In this document: positions 1 through 9,884 of the stretch, one piece after another
How positions within the stretch are numbered: position 1 is the first letter of the stretch
Layout: every line of letters starts with the position of its first letter
Origin: Pseudoalteromonas luteoviolacea
GTDB taxonomy: Bacteria; Pseudomonadota; Gammaproteobacteria; Enterobacterales; Alteromonadaceae
DNA length: 64,000 nucleotides
Reading direction: 5' to 3'
Assembly (NCBI RefSeq): GCF_001750165.1
Contig: NZ_CP015411.1
Span: forward strand, 3,506,001 to 3,570,000
Made by a program: the position numbers and the translations under genes
The notes under the pieces: generated by a model
What the model was told of the DNA's origin: nothing
What the model saw: the letters and a program-made list of their open reading frames with translations, nothing else
The model's database searches: none

Positions 1-383
1 TCAGTAATGTACTTTTCAATATTACCAATAGTCACAGCCCCAAACTCATCATTCAAAGTACAAGACCCTTCACAAAGTCTATCTTGTGGGCATACTCGTC
101 CGCATACCTCGGGTAAACTGTTTGTACGATGAGATAACTCTGCGGCTTCAAAAATCCGTCCGGTGCGGATCAACTTTAACCACTGAGGTATATAATTGTG
201 CACAGGGCACTTCCACTCACAATATGGGTTTCCGCAATCTAGACAACGGTCGGCTTGAGAGTCAACTTGTTGTCCCGAAAAAGGCTCGTAGATTTCTACA
301 AAAGAGCTCTTGCGTGTTGATATCGGTTTTTTTCTTGGATCAACGCGCTGAACATCGATAAATTGGTAAACGTTTTCGCTCAT
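1..383 (-). CDS. gltD: Glutamate synthase small subunit GltD (partial, 5' part only)
   Basis: Reading the minus strand from the ATG at 383 gives a protein starting MSENVYQFIDVQRVDPRKK, followed by two cysteine clusters (CLDCGNPYCEWKCP and CGRVCPQDRLCEGSC) that are the N-terminal iron–sulfur motifs of GltD. The frame stays open to the window edge, so about 127 residues are visible and the FAD/NADPH domains are missing. GltD passes electrons from NADPH to GltB for synthesis of two glutamates from glutamine and 2-oxoglutarate. A strong AGGAGG ribosome site lies just before the ATG. The gene starts 10 bp after the gltB stop, so the two are clearly one operon in the order gltB–gltD. Confidence 0.95.
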   Translation of the reverse strand, partial: MSENVYQFIDVQRVDPRKKPISTRKSSFVEIYEPFSGQQVDSQADRCLDCGNPYCEWKCPVHNYIPQWLKLIRTGRIFEAAELSHRTNSLPEVCGRVCPQDRLCEGSCTLNDEFGAVTIGNIEKYIT

Positions 384-393
384 AACTCCTCCT

Positions 394-3300
394 TTACTGC
401 GCCTGTACTCTAAGTTCTGCACTACTGCGCGCTCGATGTCCAAGCAAGCTCTTTACATCACTTGACTTAGGTTTCACTAACTTAAACATAGGTACATACA
501 ATTCAAAGTTAGCAAGTACTTGCTCAGCCCTATCAGAACCAGTGCACTCCAAATGCTCAGCAATCATGCCTCTTAAATGCTCTTGATGAGAAGGCAAGTT
601 ATCTAACGTTAATACCTCAACTAATTCTGGATTAAAGCGTTTATCCATATCGTATTCTTCGTCTAAAACGTAAGCAAAGCCCCCTGTCATACCGGCGCCA
701 AAGTTCACACCAATTTGACCAAGTACACACACTACACCACCTGTCATATACTCACAGCCATTATCACCTAAGCCCTCAACGACAGCATGCACACCAGAGT
801 TACGTACAGCGAAACGCTCACCCACTTTTCCTGCAGCAAATAACTTTCCGCCCGTTGCACCATATAAACAGGTATTCCCTGCTATCGTCGCTTGATGAGA
901 CTTAAAGCTAGAACCAAGTGGTGGCCTTATTACCAACTTACCACCTGCCATACCCTTGCCGACATAGTCATTTGCATCACCAACAAGGGTTAACTCCAAA
1001 CCACCAGCATTCCACACACCGAATGACTGCCCTGCCGTACCATGCAGCTCAATTGCCACTGGATCTGCTGCCATTCCCTGATTTCCGTATAAGTTAGCAA
1101 TGTACCCTGACAGCATCGCACCCACAGACCGATCTGTGTTTTTAATTCGGCTAACTAGCGATGTACCACTTTTATCATCAATGGCTTGTTGGGACTTATT
1201 CAACAAAGACTCGTTTAACGCGCCAGAATAATGCGACGTATTTTCAGCACTACAGTACAAAGTTTGATTGCTTGGGTTGTTCGGTTTCGCCAAAATTGGT
1301 GACAAGTCTAGTTTTTGTTGCTTACTCGTCTTGCCTTCTATTACTTCCAGCAGATCAGTGCGACCAATTAAGTCCGTAAGTTTAGTCACACCTAAGGTAG
1401 CCATTAATTCTCGCGCTTCCTGTGCAATAAACTTAAAGTAATTCATCGCCATCTCTGGTAAACCATGATAATGACGCTGACGCAACGTATCATCCTGTGT
1501 TGCGACACCTGTAGCGCAATTGTTTAAGTGACAGATACGTAAGTACTTACAACCTAGTGCAACCATAGGACCAGTACCAAAGCCAAAGCTCTCTGCACCT
1601 AAGATAGCGGCTTTGATGATGTCTAGGCCCGTTTTCAGCCCTCCATCAGTCTGCAAACGGATCCGATGACGTAGCCCATTTTCAACCAGCGCTTGCTGCG
1701 TTTCTGCAAGACCTAGCTCCCATGGACAACCTGCATATTTAACAGATGTAAGCGGGCTTGCACCTGTACCACCGTCATAACCTGCAATGGTGATCAGGTC
1801 AGCATATGCCTTAGCTACACCAGTTGCGATAGTGCCAACACCAGGCTCTGAGACTAACTTCACCGAGATCATCGCCTTAGGGTTAACCTGCTTCAAATCG
1901 AAAATAAGCTGAGCTAAATCTTCAATGGAATAAATATCATGATGAGGTGGTGGTGAAATCAAAGTGACGCCAGGTACCGAATACCTGAGTTTTGCTATAT
2001 ATGGCGTGACTTTTTCACCCGGTAGTTGTCCACCCTCGCCTGGTTTTGCACCCTGCGCTACTTTTATCTGGATCACATCAGCACTTTGCAAATAATGTGG
2101 TGTGACGCCAAACCGACCTGAGGCAACCTGTTTGATACGAGAGTTTTTCTCGTTGCCAAATCGCAGCTTATCCTCACCGCCTTCACCAGAGTTTGAAAAG
2201 CCGCCTAAACGGTTCATCGCGATTGCCAGTGCCTCGTGCGCTTCAGGAGAAAGCGCACCAATACTCATTGCAGCAGAGTCAAAACGCTTATACAAAGCTT
2301 CTGCCGGCTCCACATCTTCAATTGAAACCGCGTTGAGCGAAGACTTTAATTTCAATAAATCTCTTAAATTAGTGACAGGTCGATTATTAACAATATCTGC
2401 GTATTTTAAATAATCTTCGTATTTACCTGACTTAACAGCCACTTGTAGTGATTGCACCACATCAGGATTGTAAGCATGGTATTCACCACCGTGCACAAAT
2501 TTAAGTAATCCACCATGGCTCAATAGTTTACGTTTACTGAACGCCAATTGGTTTAATAGCTTGCTCTCAGCCTCAAAATCACTAAAGTCTGCGCCTTTTA
2601 TGCGGCTCACCACTCCCTTAAAGCACAGGTCGACAACATCATCAGCAAGACCCACTGCTTCAAACAACATGGAGCACCGATATGACGCAATGGTGCTAAT
2701 GCCCATTTTAGACATGATTTTATACAGGCCTTTGTTTATTGCATTGCGATAAGCAAGCGTCACATCTCGGTATGATTTTTTAATCACACCTTTATCACAT
2801 AGGGAAACGAGCGTTTCGTAGGCCAAGTAAGGGTAAATTGCGGTGGCACCAAAGCCTAGTAGTACAGCAAATTGATGCGGGTCACGCGCACTGCCCGTCT
2901 CCACAATTATATTAGAGTCGCAACGCAGGTTCTCATTCACTAAACGCTGTTGAATTGCACCTACTGCCATGGCGGCGGGTATTTGCAATTGGCCTTTAGC
3001 AATATCTCTATCGCTCACCACTATCATCACACAGCCACTAGCGGCTTTTTGCTGAGCCTCATCACACACTCGCACAATGGCACTTTGCAAGCCTTCGTCT
3101 GGTGCATAATTAAGGCTTATTTTACCAACTTGATAGTGAGCGTCATCTGCTTCTGTAAGTTGCTTGATATCCGAATACGTCAAGATGGGTGAGTCAAACT
3201 GCAATCGCTTCGCGTGACCTGTGGTCTCATTAAATACGTTTTGCTCACGACCGATACATGTTGCCAGTGACATCACGTGATTTTCACGTAATGGATCAAT

Positions 3301-4851
3301 TGGCGGGTTAGTTACTTGCGCGAACTTTTGTCTAAAATAGTCATATATTGAACGCGTACCTTGCGAGAGCACAGCAAATGGTGTGTCATCTCCCATTGAA
3401 CCAGTGGCCTCTTGACCATTAGCGCCCATTACGCTTATCACCTGCTCGACTTCTTCATTACTGTAACCAAATTGTTTTTGATAGGTCAGTAATGTTTCCT
3501 CAGAAAAGTCTCTTTGCCCTGCATCTTTTTCGTCAAGCTGCTCAAACGGCGTTAAGCGCTGAACGTTTTGTTCAAGCCAAGCTCTATAAGGGTGCCTTGC
3601 TTTAAGATCCTGATCTATCTCTGAAGATTGCCAAATTTTACCATGCAGCGTATCAACGACCAGCAGCTCACCAGGCCCTACTCGACCTTTCTCAACTACT
3701 TCATCGGCTTCGTAGTCCCAAATCCCAATCTCTGAAGCGACTGTGATAAAACCGTCTTGTGTAACCACATAACGCGCAGGTCGTAACCCATTCCTATCAA
3801 GATTACATGCTGCAAAGCGGCCATCTGACATCACAATACCCGCAGGTCCATCCCAAGGTTCCATGTGCATTGAGTTAAAATCATAGAATGCACGAAGGTC
3901 ATCATCCATAGCACGGTTTTTTTGCCATGCAGGTGGCACTAACATACGCATAGCACGGAAAATATCCATACCACCTGCTAAAAATAGCTCTAGAATATTA
4001 TCTAAGCTGGATGAATCAGAACCTGCTTCATTGACAAAAGGCGCTGCCATTTGCAAATCAGGTAGTAAAGGCGATGAGAATTTGTACGCACGAGCCCTTG
4101 CCCACTGCCGGTTACCCATGATGGTATTGATTTCACCATTATGTGCCAAATAACGAAATGGTTGTGCTAATGGCCACTTCGGCTGGGTATTTGTTGAAAA
4201 TCGCTGGTGAAAAACACAAATGGCGCTGGTCATACGCAAATCAGCCAAATCTAAATAAAAGTTTGGTAAATCTGCAGGCATCATAAGACCTTTATACACG
4301 GTAACCAGTCCCGATAAGCTAGCAATATAGAACTGCTCATCTGAGGTGATGCGTTTTTCGATTCGCCGTCTTGCGACATATAAACGACGTTCTAGATCTT
4401 TTGGTCGCCAGCCTTCGGGCGCGCTGACAAACACTTGTTCAAACTGCGGTAGTTGTGATTTAGCTATTGGTCCCAACATATCGGGTTGAGTAGGCACAAC
4501 TCGCCAACCAACGATACTCAGCGTTTCTTTTTCTAATTCTTCGTTAATAATGCGTTTGGCAGACTGTGCCAACGCATCATCAGCGTTTAGGAAAACCATG
4601 CCAACGGCATAGTTTTTGCCTAATCGCCATTCATTTTCAGCTGCGATTGCACGAAAAAAGCTATCCGGCTTTTGCAGTAATAAACCACAGCCATCACCTG
4701 TTTTACCATCTGCAGCGATCCCACCTCGGTGCTGCATACGATCAAGACCCGTGATCGCTGTACGTATTAATTTATGGCTTGCTTGGCCTTGTGTATGTGC
4801 AATCAGACCAAACCCGCAGTTATCTTTTTCTAATGCCGAGTCGTATAACAT
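394..4851 (-). CDS. gltB: Glutamate synthase (NADPH) large subunit GltB
   Basis: This 1485-residue protein is full length for bacterial GltB. It starts MLYDSALEKDNCGFG, so a short propeptide would be removed to expose the N-terminal nucleophile Cys12 of the class II glutamine amidotransferase domain. The central and FMN-binding synthase domains follow, with the [3Fe-4S] cysteines in GCKYLRICHLNNCATG at about residues 1097–1112, and then the C-terminal glycine-rich beta-helix domain. A GGGAGGGG ribosome site precedes the ATG. The 435-bp upstream region holds two palindromes described separately (5049–5074 and 5109–5124), so expression is probably controlled by more than one regulator. gltD follows directly downstream. 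Confidence 0.97.
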   Translation of the reverse strand: MLYDSALEKDNCGFGLIAHTQGQASHKLIRTAITGLDRMQHRGGIAADGKTGDGCGLLLQKPDSFFRAIAAENEWRLGKNYAVGMVFLNADDALAQSAKRIINEELEKETLSIVGWRVVPTQPDMLGPIAKSQLPQFEQVFVSAPEGWRPKDLERRLYVARRRIEKRITSDEQFYIASLSGLVTVYKGLMMPADLPNFYLDLADLRMTSAICVFHQRFSTNTQPKWPLAQPFRYLAHNGEINTIMGNRQWARARAYKFSSPLLPDLQMAAPFVNEAGSDSSSLDNILELFLAGGMDIFRAMRMLVPPAWQKNRAMDDDLRAFYDFNSMHMEPWDGPAGIVMSDGRFAACNLDRNGLRPARYVVTQDGFITVASEIGIWDYEADEVVEKGRVGPGELLVVDTLHGKIWQSSEIDQDLKARHPYRAWLEQNVQRLTPFEQLDEKDAGQRDFSEETLLTYQKQFGYSNEEVEQVISVMGANGQEATGSMGDDTPFAVLSQGTRSIYDYFRQKFAQVTNPPIDPLRENHVMSLATCIGREQNVFNETTGHAKRLQFDSPILTYSDIKQLTEADDAHYQVGKISLNYAPDEGLQSAIVRVCDEAQQKAASGCVMIVVSDRDIAKGQLQIPAAMAVGAIQQRLVNENLRCDSNIIVETGSARDPHQFAVLLGFGATAIYPYLAYETLVSLCDKGVIKKSYRDVTLAYRNAINKGLYKIMSKMGISTIASYRCSMLFEAVGLADDVVDLCFKGVVSRIKGADFSDFEAESKLLNQLAFSKRKLLSHGGLLKFVHGGEYHAYNPDVVQSLQVAVKSGKYEDYLKYADIVNNRPVTNLRDLLKLKSSLNAVSIEDVEPAEALYKRFDSAAMSIGALSPEAHEALAIAMNRLGGFSNSGEGGEDKLRFGNEKNSRIKQVASGRFGVTPHYLQSADVIQIKVAQGAKPGEGGQLPGEKVTPYIAKLRYSVPGVTLISPPPHHDIYSIEDLAQLIFDLKQVNPKAMISVKLVSEPGVGTIATGVAKAYADLITIAGYDGGTGASPLTSVKYAGCPWELGLAETQQALVENGLRHRIRLQTDGGLKTGLDIIKAAILGAESFGFGTGPMVALGCKYLRICHLNNCATGVATQDDTLRQRHYHGLPEMAMNYFKFIAQEARELMATLGVTKLTDLIGRTDLLEVIEGKTSKQQKLDLSPILAKPNNPSNQTLYCSAENTSHYSGALNESLLNKSQQAIDDKSGTSLVSRIKNTDRSVGAMLSGYIANLYGNQGMAADPVAIELHGTAGQSFGVWNAGGLELTLVGDANDYVGKGMAGGKLVIRPPLGSSFKSHQATIAGNTCLYGATGGKLFAAGKVGERFAVRNSGVHAVVEGLGDNGCEYMTGGVVCVLGQIGVNFGAGMTGGFAYVLDEEYDMDKRFNPELVEVLTLDNLPSHQEHLRGMIAEHLECTGSDRAEQVLANFELYVPMFKLVKPKSSDVKSLLGHRARSSAELRVQAQ

Positions 4852-5048
4852 AGACCCCTCCCCTTGCTACACCTGCCAGCTTGAATGACTTCGACGATTT
4901 ACTGGCAGATATTCAAAACTAGCGCTGAAATCAAAGTGAGTCAACAAAATATCGAATAAATATTCACTACATTGAATATTTTTCAACGACCCCATAACGT
5001 AACCAAAATTTAATATAATGCACTAAACAGCCTTTTTAGTTCCTATAA

Positions 5049-5074
5049 AACATTTGACACCGGTATCAAATGTT
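5049..5074. promoter_or_regulatory. 26-bp near-perfect palindrome with CCGG centre (LacI-type operator candidate)
   Basis: AACATTTGA and TCAAATGTT face each other around a centre CACCGGTA, with one mismatched pair over 26 bp. An even palindrome with a central CCGG is typical of LacI-family operators. It lies between grxD and gltB, about 200 bp upstream of gltB. No LacI-type gene is in the window, so the regulator is unknown. Confidence 0.4.
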
Positions 5075-5108
5075 AAACTTTTGATTTTAAGAAGAGAAAA
5101 AAGATCAG

Positions 5109-5124
5109 TTTACGTAAACGTAAA
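5109..5124. promoter_or_regulatory. 16-bp palindrome TTTACGTAAACGTAAA (LiuR-like operator candidate), gltB upstream
   Basis: The arms TTTACGT and ACGTAAA are perfect complements around AA. The same sequence with one changed base is found upstream of leucine dehydrogenase at 42591–42606. From memory it resembles the site of LiuR, the MerR-family regulator of branched-chain amino acid degradation in gammaproteobacteria; that assignment is an inference. Confidence 0.5.
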
Positions 5125-5240
5125 GACGCACTGTTGTGCATAAATATTCACAAGGGCAATGTTTGATATTTCTTCAACATATAGGGGGATAAATACAAGC
5201 AGATTAAGTTTAGAGAGTGGAAAGTAAATACTACAGACAC

Positions 5241-5269
5241 AAAAAAGCCCGAAATAAATTCGGGCTTTT
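5241..5269 (-). terminator. Rho-independent terminator of grxD
   Basis: An 8-bp stem (AGCCCGAA / TTCGGGCT) with a 5-base loop is followed on the minus strand by a run of T. It lies about 20 bp after the grxD stop. Confidence 0.85.
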
Positions 5270-5286
5270 CAACAATAAGGACGTGA

Positions 5287-5625
5287 TTATTCAGCGGCTT
5301 CTTCTTTATATTTAGCTGCGGTCTCAGTGATCAGAGGTTGAAGTTCGCCTTTTTGGAACATTTCAATAATGATGTCACAACCACCAATTAACTCACCTTC
5401 TACCCAAAGCTGCGGGAACGTCGGCCAGTTTGCGTAATGTGGCAACTCTGCACGAATATCCGGGTTTAAAAGGATATCTACATACGCAAATTGCTCTCCA
5501 CATGCCATCAACGCCTGTGAAGCTTGAGAAGAAAAACCACAGTTAGGTAACTTTGGAGATCCCTTCATATATAGAAGAATTGGGTTTTCTGCAATTTGCT
5601 GTTTGATCTTATCAATGGTTTCCAT
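5287..5625 (-). CDS. grxD: Monothiol glutaredoxin GrxD (Grx4 family)
   Basis: The 112-residue protein begins METIDKIKQQIAEN and has the monothiol CGFS active site in PNCGFSSQASQAL, followed by WPTFPQLWVEGELIGGCDI, the glutathione-binding region of the family. GrxD-type proteins bind a [2Fe-2S] cluster with glutathione and work in Fe–S delivery and iron sensing, often with BolA. A longer reading to 5664 is possible, but the internal ATG at 5625 has a TGAGGT ribosome site and matches the usual family start and length. It is transcribed away from sodB. Confidence 0.95.
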   Translation of the reverse strand: METIDKIKQQIAENPILLYMKGSPKLPNCGFSSQASQALMACGEQFAYVDILLNPDIRAELPHYANWPTFPQLWVEGELIGGCDIIIEMFQKGELQPLITETAAKYKEEAAE

Positions 5626-5760
5626 ATATACCTCAAATGACGATATTAACTGTTCGCACGCCACATTTTGCTCAAAATTAACGCATACGAAAAATTCACA
5701 CTACAAGTCTTGGCCTCGGGCATTGCTGTTTACCAAAACTTGAGTAAAATACTCAGGAAT

Positions 5761-5775
5761 TATAGTATCACTATA
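5761..5775. promoter_or_regulatory. Small palindrome in the grxD–sodB divergent region
   Basis: TATAGT-ATC-ACTATA is a perfect 6-bp inverted repeat about 85 bp upstream of the sodB ATG. It could be an operator for sodB or grxD, or simply AT-rich promoter sequence. Confidence 0.25.
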
Positions 5776-5860
5776 TAGCACTAAAACGTACTTAAAAGTG
5801 CCCTAGCAATGGCATCTTTTTTAACTGTTTAGAGTATCCAACATAAAAATGGAGATTAAA

Positions 5861-6442
5861 ATGGCTTTTGAACTACCGTCACTTCCTTATGCTATCGATG
5901 CATTAGAGCCACATATTTCTAAAGAAACTTTAGAATTCCACCATGGCAAACACCACAACACATACGTTGTTAAGCTGAATGGCCTAGTAGAAGGTACTGA
6001 CTTTGCAAACAAAACTTTAGAAGAAGTTATTGTTAGCTCTGAAGGTGGCGTATTTAATAATGCTGCACAAATCTGGAACCACACTTTCTACTGGCACAGC
6101 CTTGCGCCAAATGGTGGTGGCGAAGCTAAGGGTAAAGTAGCAGAACTGATTGACGCAAAATGGGGCTCATTTGCGGCATTCCAAGACGCTTTCAACGACA
6201 AAGCAGTAAATAACTTCGGTTCAAGCTGGACTTGGTTAGTGCAACTAGCTGATGGTTCATTGGACATCGTTAATACATCAAATGCAGAAACTCCGTTGAC
6301 ACTAGATGGTGTAACACCACTTCTAACTGTTGACCTTTGGGAGCACGCTTACTATATCGATTACCGCAATGTTCGCCCAGAATACCTAAAAGGTTTCTGG
6401 TCGCTTGTAAACTGGGATTTTGCTAACCAAAATCTAGCTTAA
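5861..6442 (+). CDS. sodB: Superoxide dismutase [Fe] SodB
   Basis: The protein starts MAFELPSLPYAIDALEPHIS and is 193 residues long, the same as E. coli SodB. Metal ligands are visible: His27 (FHHGKHHNTY), His74 (NHTFYWHSL), and the Asp and His of DLWEHAYYIDYRN near residues 157–161. The Gln in AAQIWNHTFYW is the outer-sphere residue typical of the iron form rather than the manganese form. It disproportionates superoxide in the cytoplasm. An in-frame ATG 12 bases upstream exists, but a GGAG ribosome site fits the start used here. Confidence 0.97.
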   Translation: MAFELPSLPYAIDALEPHISKETLEFHHGKHHNTYVVKLNGLVEGTDFANKTLEEVIVSSEGGVFNNAAQIWNHTFYWHSLAPNGGGEAKGKVAELIDAKWGSFAAFQDAFNDKAVNNFGSSWTWLVQLADGSLDIVNTSNAETPLTLDGVTPLLTVDLWEHAYYIDYRNVRPEYLKGFWSLVNWDFANQNLA

Positions 6443-6478
6443 TTACAACAGTATAACTGTACCAATTTAAGCAATAAA

Positions 6479-6502
6479 CAAGGCGCGCAAGCGCCTTTTT
6501 TG
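6479..6502 (+). terminator. Terminator of sodB
   Basis: GGCGC-GCAA-GCGCC stem-loop followed by six T, 40 bp after the sodB stop. Confidence 0.85.
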
Positions 6503-6634
6503 CCACTCCTCAAAAACACCTATCACATTAAATTCTCATATTTTTTAAGCAAATATCCAAGAACCTGACTAAGCTTTAAGTACGCCTAGCATTTTAGCCC
6601 ACGCATTTTATTTAACAGGTTATTGGAGTTTGAT

Positions 6635-8557
6635 ATGACAATATTTGAGCATTACCAATCCCGATACGAAGCAGCAAAAGAAGAAGAATTCACAATTGCT
6701 GAATTTCTTGAGATCTGTAAAGAGGATAAGGCTGCTTACGCCAGTGCGCCTGAACGGTTGCTCATGGCGATCGGTGAGCCAGAGATGATCGACACATCAA
6801 CAGATGCAAGACTGAGTCGACTCTTTTCAAACCGTGTGATAGCACGTTATCCCGCTTTTAACGAATTTTATGGTATGGAGGACGCCATTGAACAAATTGT
6901 TTCGTACTTAAAACACGCCGCTCAAGGCTTGGAAGAGTGCAAACAAGTTTTATATTTACTCGGCCCAGTTGGTGGGGGTAAATCTTCTATTGCCGAAAAA
7001 CTTAAGTATTTAATGCAACAGGTACCTGTTTATGCAATTAAAGACTCTCCTGTTAACGACCATCCTCTAAGTCTATTCAACCCTCAAGAGGATGGTGAGT
7101 TATTGGAAAAAGAGTATGGTATTTCAAAACGTTACCTAAAAACGGTTATGTCACCTTGGGCTACCAAGCGATTACACGAATACAACGGCGATATCAGTAA
7201 GTTCAAAGTTGTAAAACGTTACCCTTCGATACTCGATCAAGTTGCAATTGCCAAGACAGAACCAGGCGATGAAAATAATCAGGATATTTCTGCACTGGTA
7301 GGTAAAGTAGACATCCGCAAACTTGAACATTTTGCGCAAAATGATCCAGATGCTTATGCCTATTCTGGGGCGCTTTGTTTAGCAAACCAAGGCCTAATGG
7401 AATTTGTCGAGATGTTCAAAGCACCTATCAAAGTGCTGCACCCACTATTGACGGCAACACAGGAAGGTAATTACAACGGTACAGAAGGCATATCAGCGTT
7501 ACCATTTAATGGCATTATTCTCGCACACTCCAACGAGTCTGAATGGCAAACCTTCAAAAATAATAAGAACAACGAAGCATTTTTGGACAGGGTATTTATC
7601 GTAAAAGTACCTTATTGCCTAAGAGTGTCTGAAGAAGTGAAAATTTATAAGAAACTGCTTGAAAACAGTGAACTGAATGAAGCTCAATGCGCCCCAGGCA
7701 CGTTAGAAACGCTGGCTAAGTTTTCATCTTTATCACGTATTAAAGAGCCTGAGAACTCTAGTATCTATTCAAAAATGCGTGTCTACGATGGTGAGAGCTT
7801 AAAAGATACCGATCCGAAAGCGAAGTCTTATCAAGAGTATCGTGACTATGCAGGTGTTGATGAAGGTATGAATGGCCTGTCGACGCGCTTTGCCTTTAAG
7901 ATTTTATCTCGCGTGTTTAACTTTGATCATGCAGAAGTCGCTGCCAACCCAGTACATTTGTTTTACGTGTTGGAGCAGCAGATTGAGCGCGAACAATTTA
8001 GCGCAGAGGTGCAAGAGCGGTATTTGAGTCATCTAAAAGGCTATTTAATCCCCCAATATGTAGAGTTTATAGGGAAAGAATTGCAGACAGCGTACCTAGA
8101 GTCTTATTCAGAGTACGGTCAAAATATTTTCGACCGTTATGTCACGTATGCTGATTTTTGGATCCAAGATCAAGAATATCGAGATCCAGATACTGGTCAA
8201 CTTTTCGACAGAGCAGCACTTAATGCAGAACTCGAAAAAATCGAAAAACCAGCGGGCATCTCAAACCCGAAAGATTTCCGAAATGAAATCGTCAATTTTG
8301 TTCTAAGAGCCCGCGCACACCACAACGGTGATAACCCAGTGTGGACCAGCTACGAAAAACTCAGAACAGTTATTGAGAAGAAAATGTTCTCAAACACCGA
8401 AGACTTGCTACCAGTTATTTCATTCAATGCCAAAACATCGGCAGAAGATCAGAAAAAACATGAAGACTTTGTCAATCGAATGATGGAAAAAGGATATACC
8501 CAGAAGCAAGTGCGGTTGCTTTCTGAATGGTATTTAAGAGTTCGGAAGTCACAGTAA
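6635..8557 (+). CDS. prkA: PrkA family serine/AAA+ protein kinase (YeaG)
   Basis: This 640-residue protein starts MTIFEHYQSRYEAAK and has an AAA-type core with Walker A GPVGGGKSS at residues 110–118, and the C-terminal PrkA kinase-like domain. Length and sequence match E. coli YeaG (644 residues). YeaG-type proteins act in sustained nitrogen starvation and stationary phase. The ATG at 6635 is preceded by TTGGAG; an upstream in-frame TTG would add only four residues. It is the first gene of a tight operon with yeaH (22 bp gap) and spoVR (18 bp gap). Confidence 0.93.
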   Translation: MTIFEHYQSRYEAAKEEEFTIAEFLEICKEDKAAYASAPERLLMAIGEPEMIDTSTDARLSRLFSNRVIARYPAFNEFYGMEDAIEQIVSYLKHAAQGLEECKQVLYLLGPVGGGKSSIAEKLKYLMQQVPVYAIKDSPVNDHPLSLFNPQEDGELLEKEYGISKRYLKTVMSPWATKRLHEYNGDISKFKVVKRYPSILDQVAIAKTEPGDENNQDISALVGKVDIRKLEHFAQNDPDAYAYSGALCLANQGLMEFVEMFKAPIKVLHPLLTATQEGNYNGTEGISALPFNGIILAHSNESEWQTFKNNKNNEAFLDRVFIVKVPYCLRVSEEVKIYKKLLENSELNEAQCAPGTLETLAKFSSLSRIKEPENSSIYSKMRVYDGESLKDTDPKAKSYQEYRDYAGVDEGMNGLSTRFAFKILSRVFNFDHAEVAANPVHLFYVLEQQIEREQFSAEVQERYLSHLKGYLIPQYVEFIGKELQTAYLESYSEYGQNIFDRYVTYADFWIQDQEYRDPDTGQLFDRAALNAELEKIEKPAGISNPKDFRNEIVNFVLRARAHHNGDNPVWTSYEKLRTVIEKKMFSNTEDLLPVISFNAKTSAEDQKKHEDFVNRMMEKGYTQKQVRLLSEWYLRVRKSQ

Positions 8558-8579
8558 TCTAACGGTTGGAGGGTGGTCC

Positions 8580-9866
8580 ATGGCACATTTCATCGATCGA
8601 AGATTGAACGGTAAAAATAAGAGTACGCCAAATAGGCAACGCTTCATTAGACGCTATAAAAAGCAAATTAAAGAAGCTGTGTCAGATGCTATTAATAAAC
8701 GCAGTGTGACGGATATTAGTAGCGGCGAGAGTATATCGATACCGCAACGTGATATTAGTGAACCTGTGTTCCATCAAGGTAAAGGTGGAAACCGTGAGCA
8801 TATACACCCTGGTAACGATCAGTTTAGTACTGGCGACAAGATACAGCGCCCTCCCTCTGGCCAAGGGGGAGGTGCTGGAGAGGGAAATGCCAGTGATCAA
8901 GGTGAGGGACAAGATGATTTTGTCTTTTCAATATCTAAAGATGAATATCTTGATCTTTTGTTTGAAGATTTGGAGTTACCCAATTTACAAAAGAGTCAAC
9001 TTGATAAACTGGTACAAATGAAAACGCATCGAGCTGGATTTTGCAACGATGGCATGCCCAGTAATCTGGATATTGTTCGCTCGTTAAAAGGTTCTATTGC
9101 AAGACGTATAGCGATGACCGCCAGTAAGCGTAACAAGCTAAAGGAGCTCGAAGCAGAGCTTGAAGCGTTATTGGCTGAGCCGGTGCCACCACAACACAAA
9201 ATAGAGACGCTTGAAGCAGAGATCGAAATCTTGAGAAGGCGCATTGCCGCTGTGCCATTCATTGACAATTACGATCTCAGATTTAGAAACTATGAAAAAC
9301 GTCCACATCCCACCAGCAAAGCTGTCATGTTTTGTTTAATGGATGTATCTGGCTCAATGGACCAAGCAACTAAAGACATGGCAAAGCGTTTTTATATTTT
9401 GCTGTATCAGTTTTTGACTCGGACCTACAAAGACATTGAGGTTGTGTATATTCGTCACCATACACAAGCAAAAGAAGTGGATGAGCAAGAGTTTTTTTAC
9501 TCTCAAGAAACTGGCGGTACCATAGTATCAAGCGCGTTAAAACTAATGGACGAAATCGTCGCGGAGAGGTACTCCCAAGGTGATTGGAACATTTATGCAG
9601 CACAAGCATCTGATGGGGACAATTGGGCAGATGACTCTCCTCACTGTACTGATATTCTTGCAAATAAGCTCCTTAAAGTGGTGCGTTATTACGCCTACAT
9701 CGAGATCACAACAAGAGCACATCAGAGCCTTTGGAGAGAGTACCAAGGGTTATCTGCAGCCTATAACAATTTTGCTATGCAGCACATACGCTCAGTTGAA
9801 GATATTTACCCAATCTTTAGAGAGCTCTTTAAAAAGAACCGCCAAAAACAGCAAGGTGCAGCATAA
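8580..9866 (+). CDS. yeaH: YeaH/YhbH family protein (DUF444, VWA-like)
   Basis: The 428-residue protein has a basic N-terminus, a low-complexity Gly/Gln segment around residues 90–112, a charged helical stretch at about 183–223, and a von Willebrand A-like domain with the MIDAS motif DVSGSM at residues 255–260. It matches the DUF444 family, which is nearly always next to prkA. The role is probably as partner of the PrkA kinase in stress or starvation responses; the biochemistry is not established. A GGAGGG site precedes the ATG. Confidence 0.92.
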   Translation: MAHFIDRRLNGKNKSTPNRQRFIRRYKKQIKEAVSDAINKRSVTDISSGESISIPQRDISEPVFHQGKGGNREHIHPGNDQFSTGDKIQRPPSGQGGGAGEGNASDQGEGQDDFVFSISKDEYLDLLFEDLELPNLQKSQLDKLVQMKTHRAGFCNDGMPSNLDIVRSLKGSIARRIAMTASKRNKLKELEAELEALLAEPVPPQHKIETLEAEIEILRRRIAAVPFIDNYDLRFRNYEKRPHPTSKAVMFCLMDVSGSMDQATKDMAKRFYILLYQFLTRTYKDIEVVYIRHHTQAKEVDEQEFFYSQETGGTIVSSALKLMDEIVAERYSQGDWNIYAAQASDGDNWADDSPHCTDILANKLLKVVRYYAYIEITTRAHQSLWREYQGLSAAYNNFAMQHIRSVEDIYPIFRELFKKNRQKQQGAA

Positions 9867-9884
9867 ACACGAGGGGAAGCGCTA

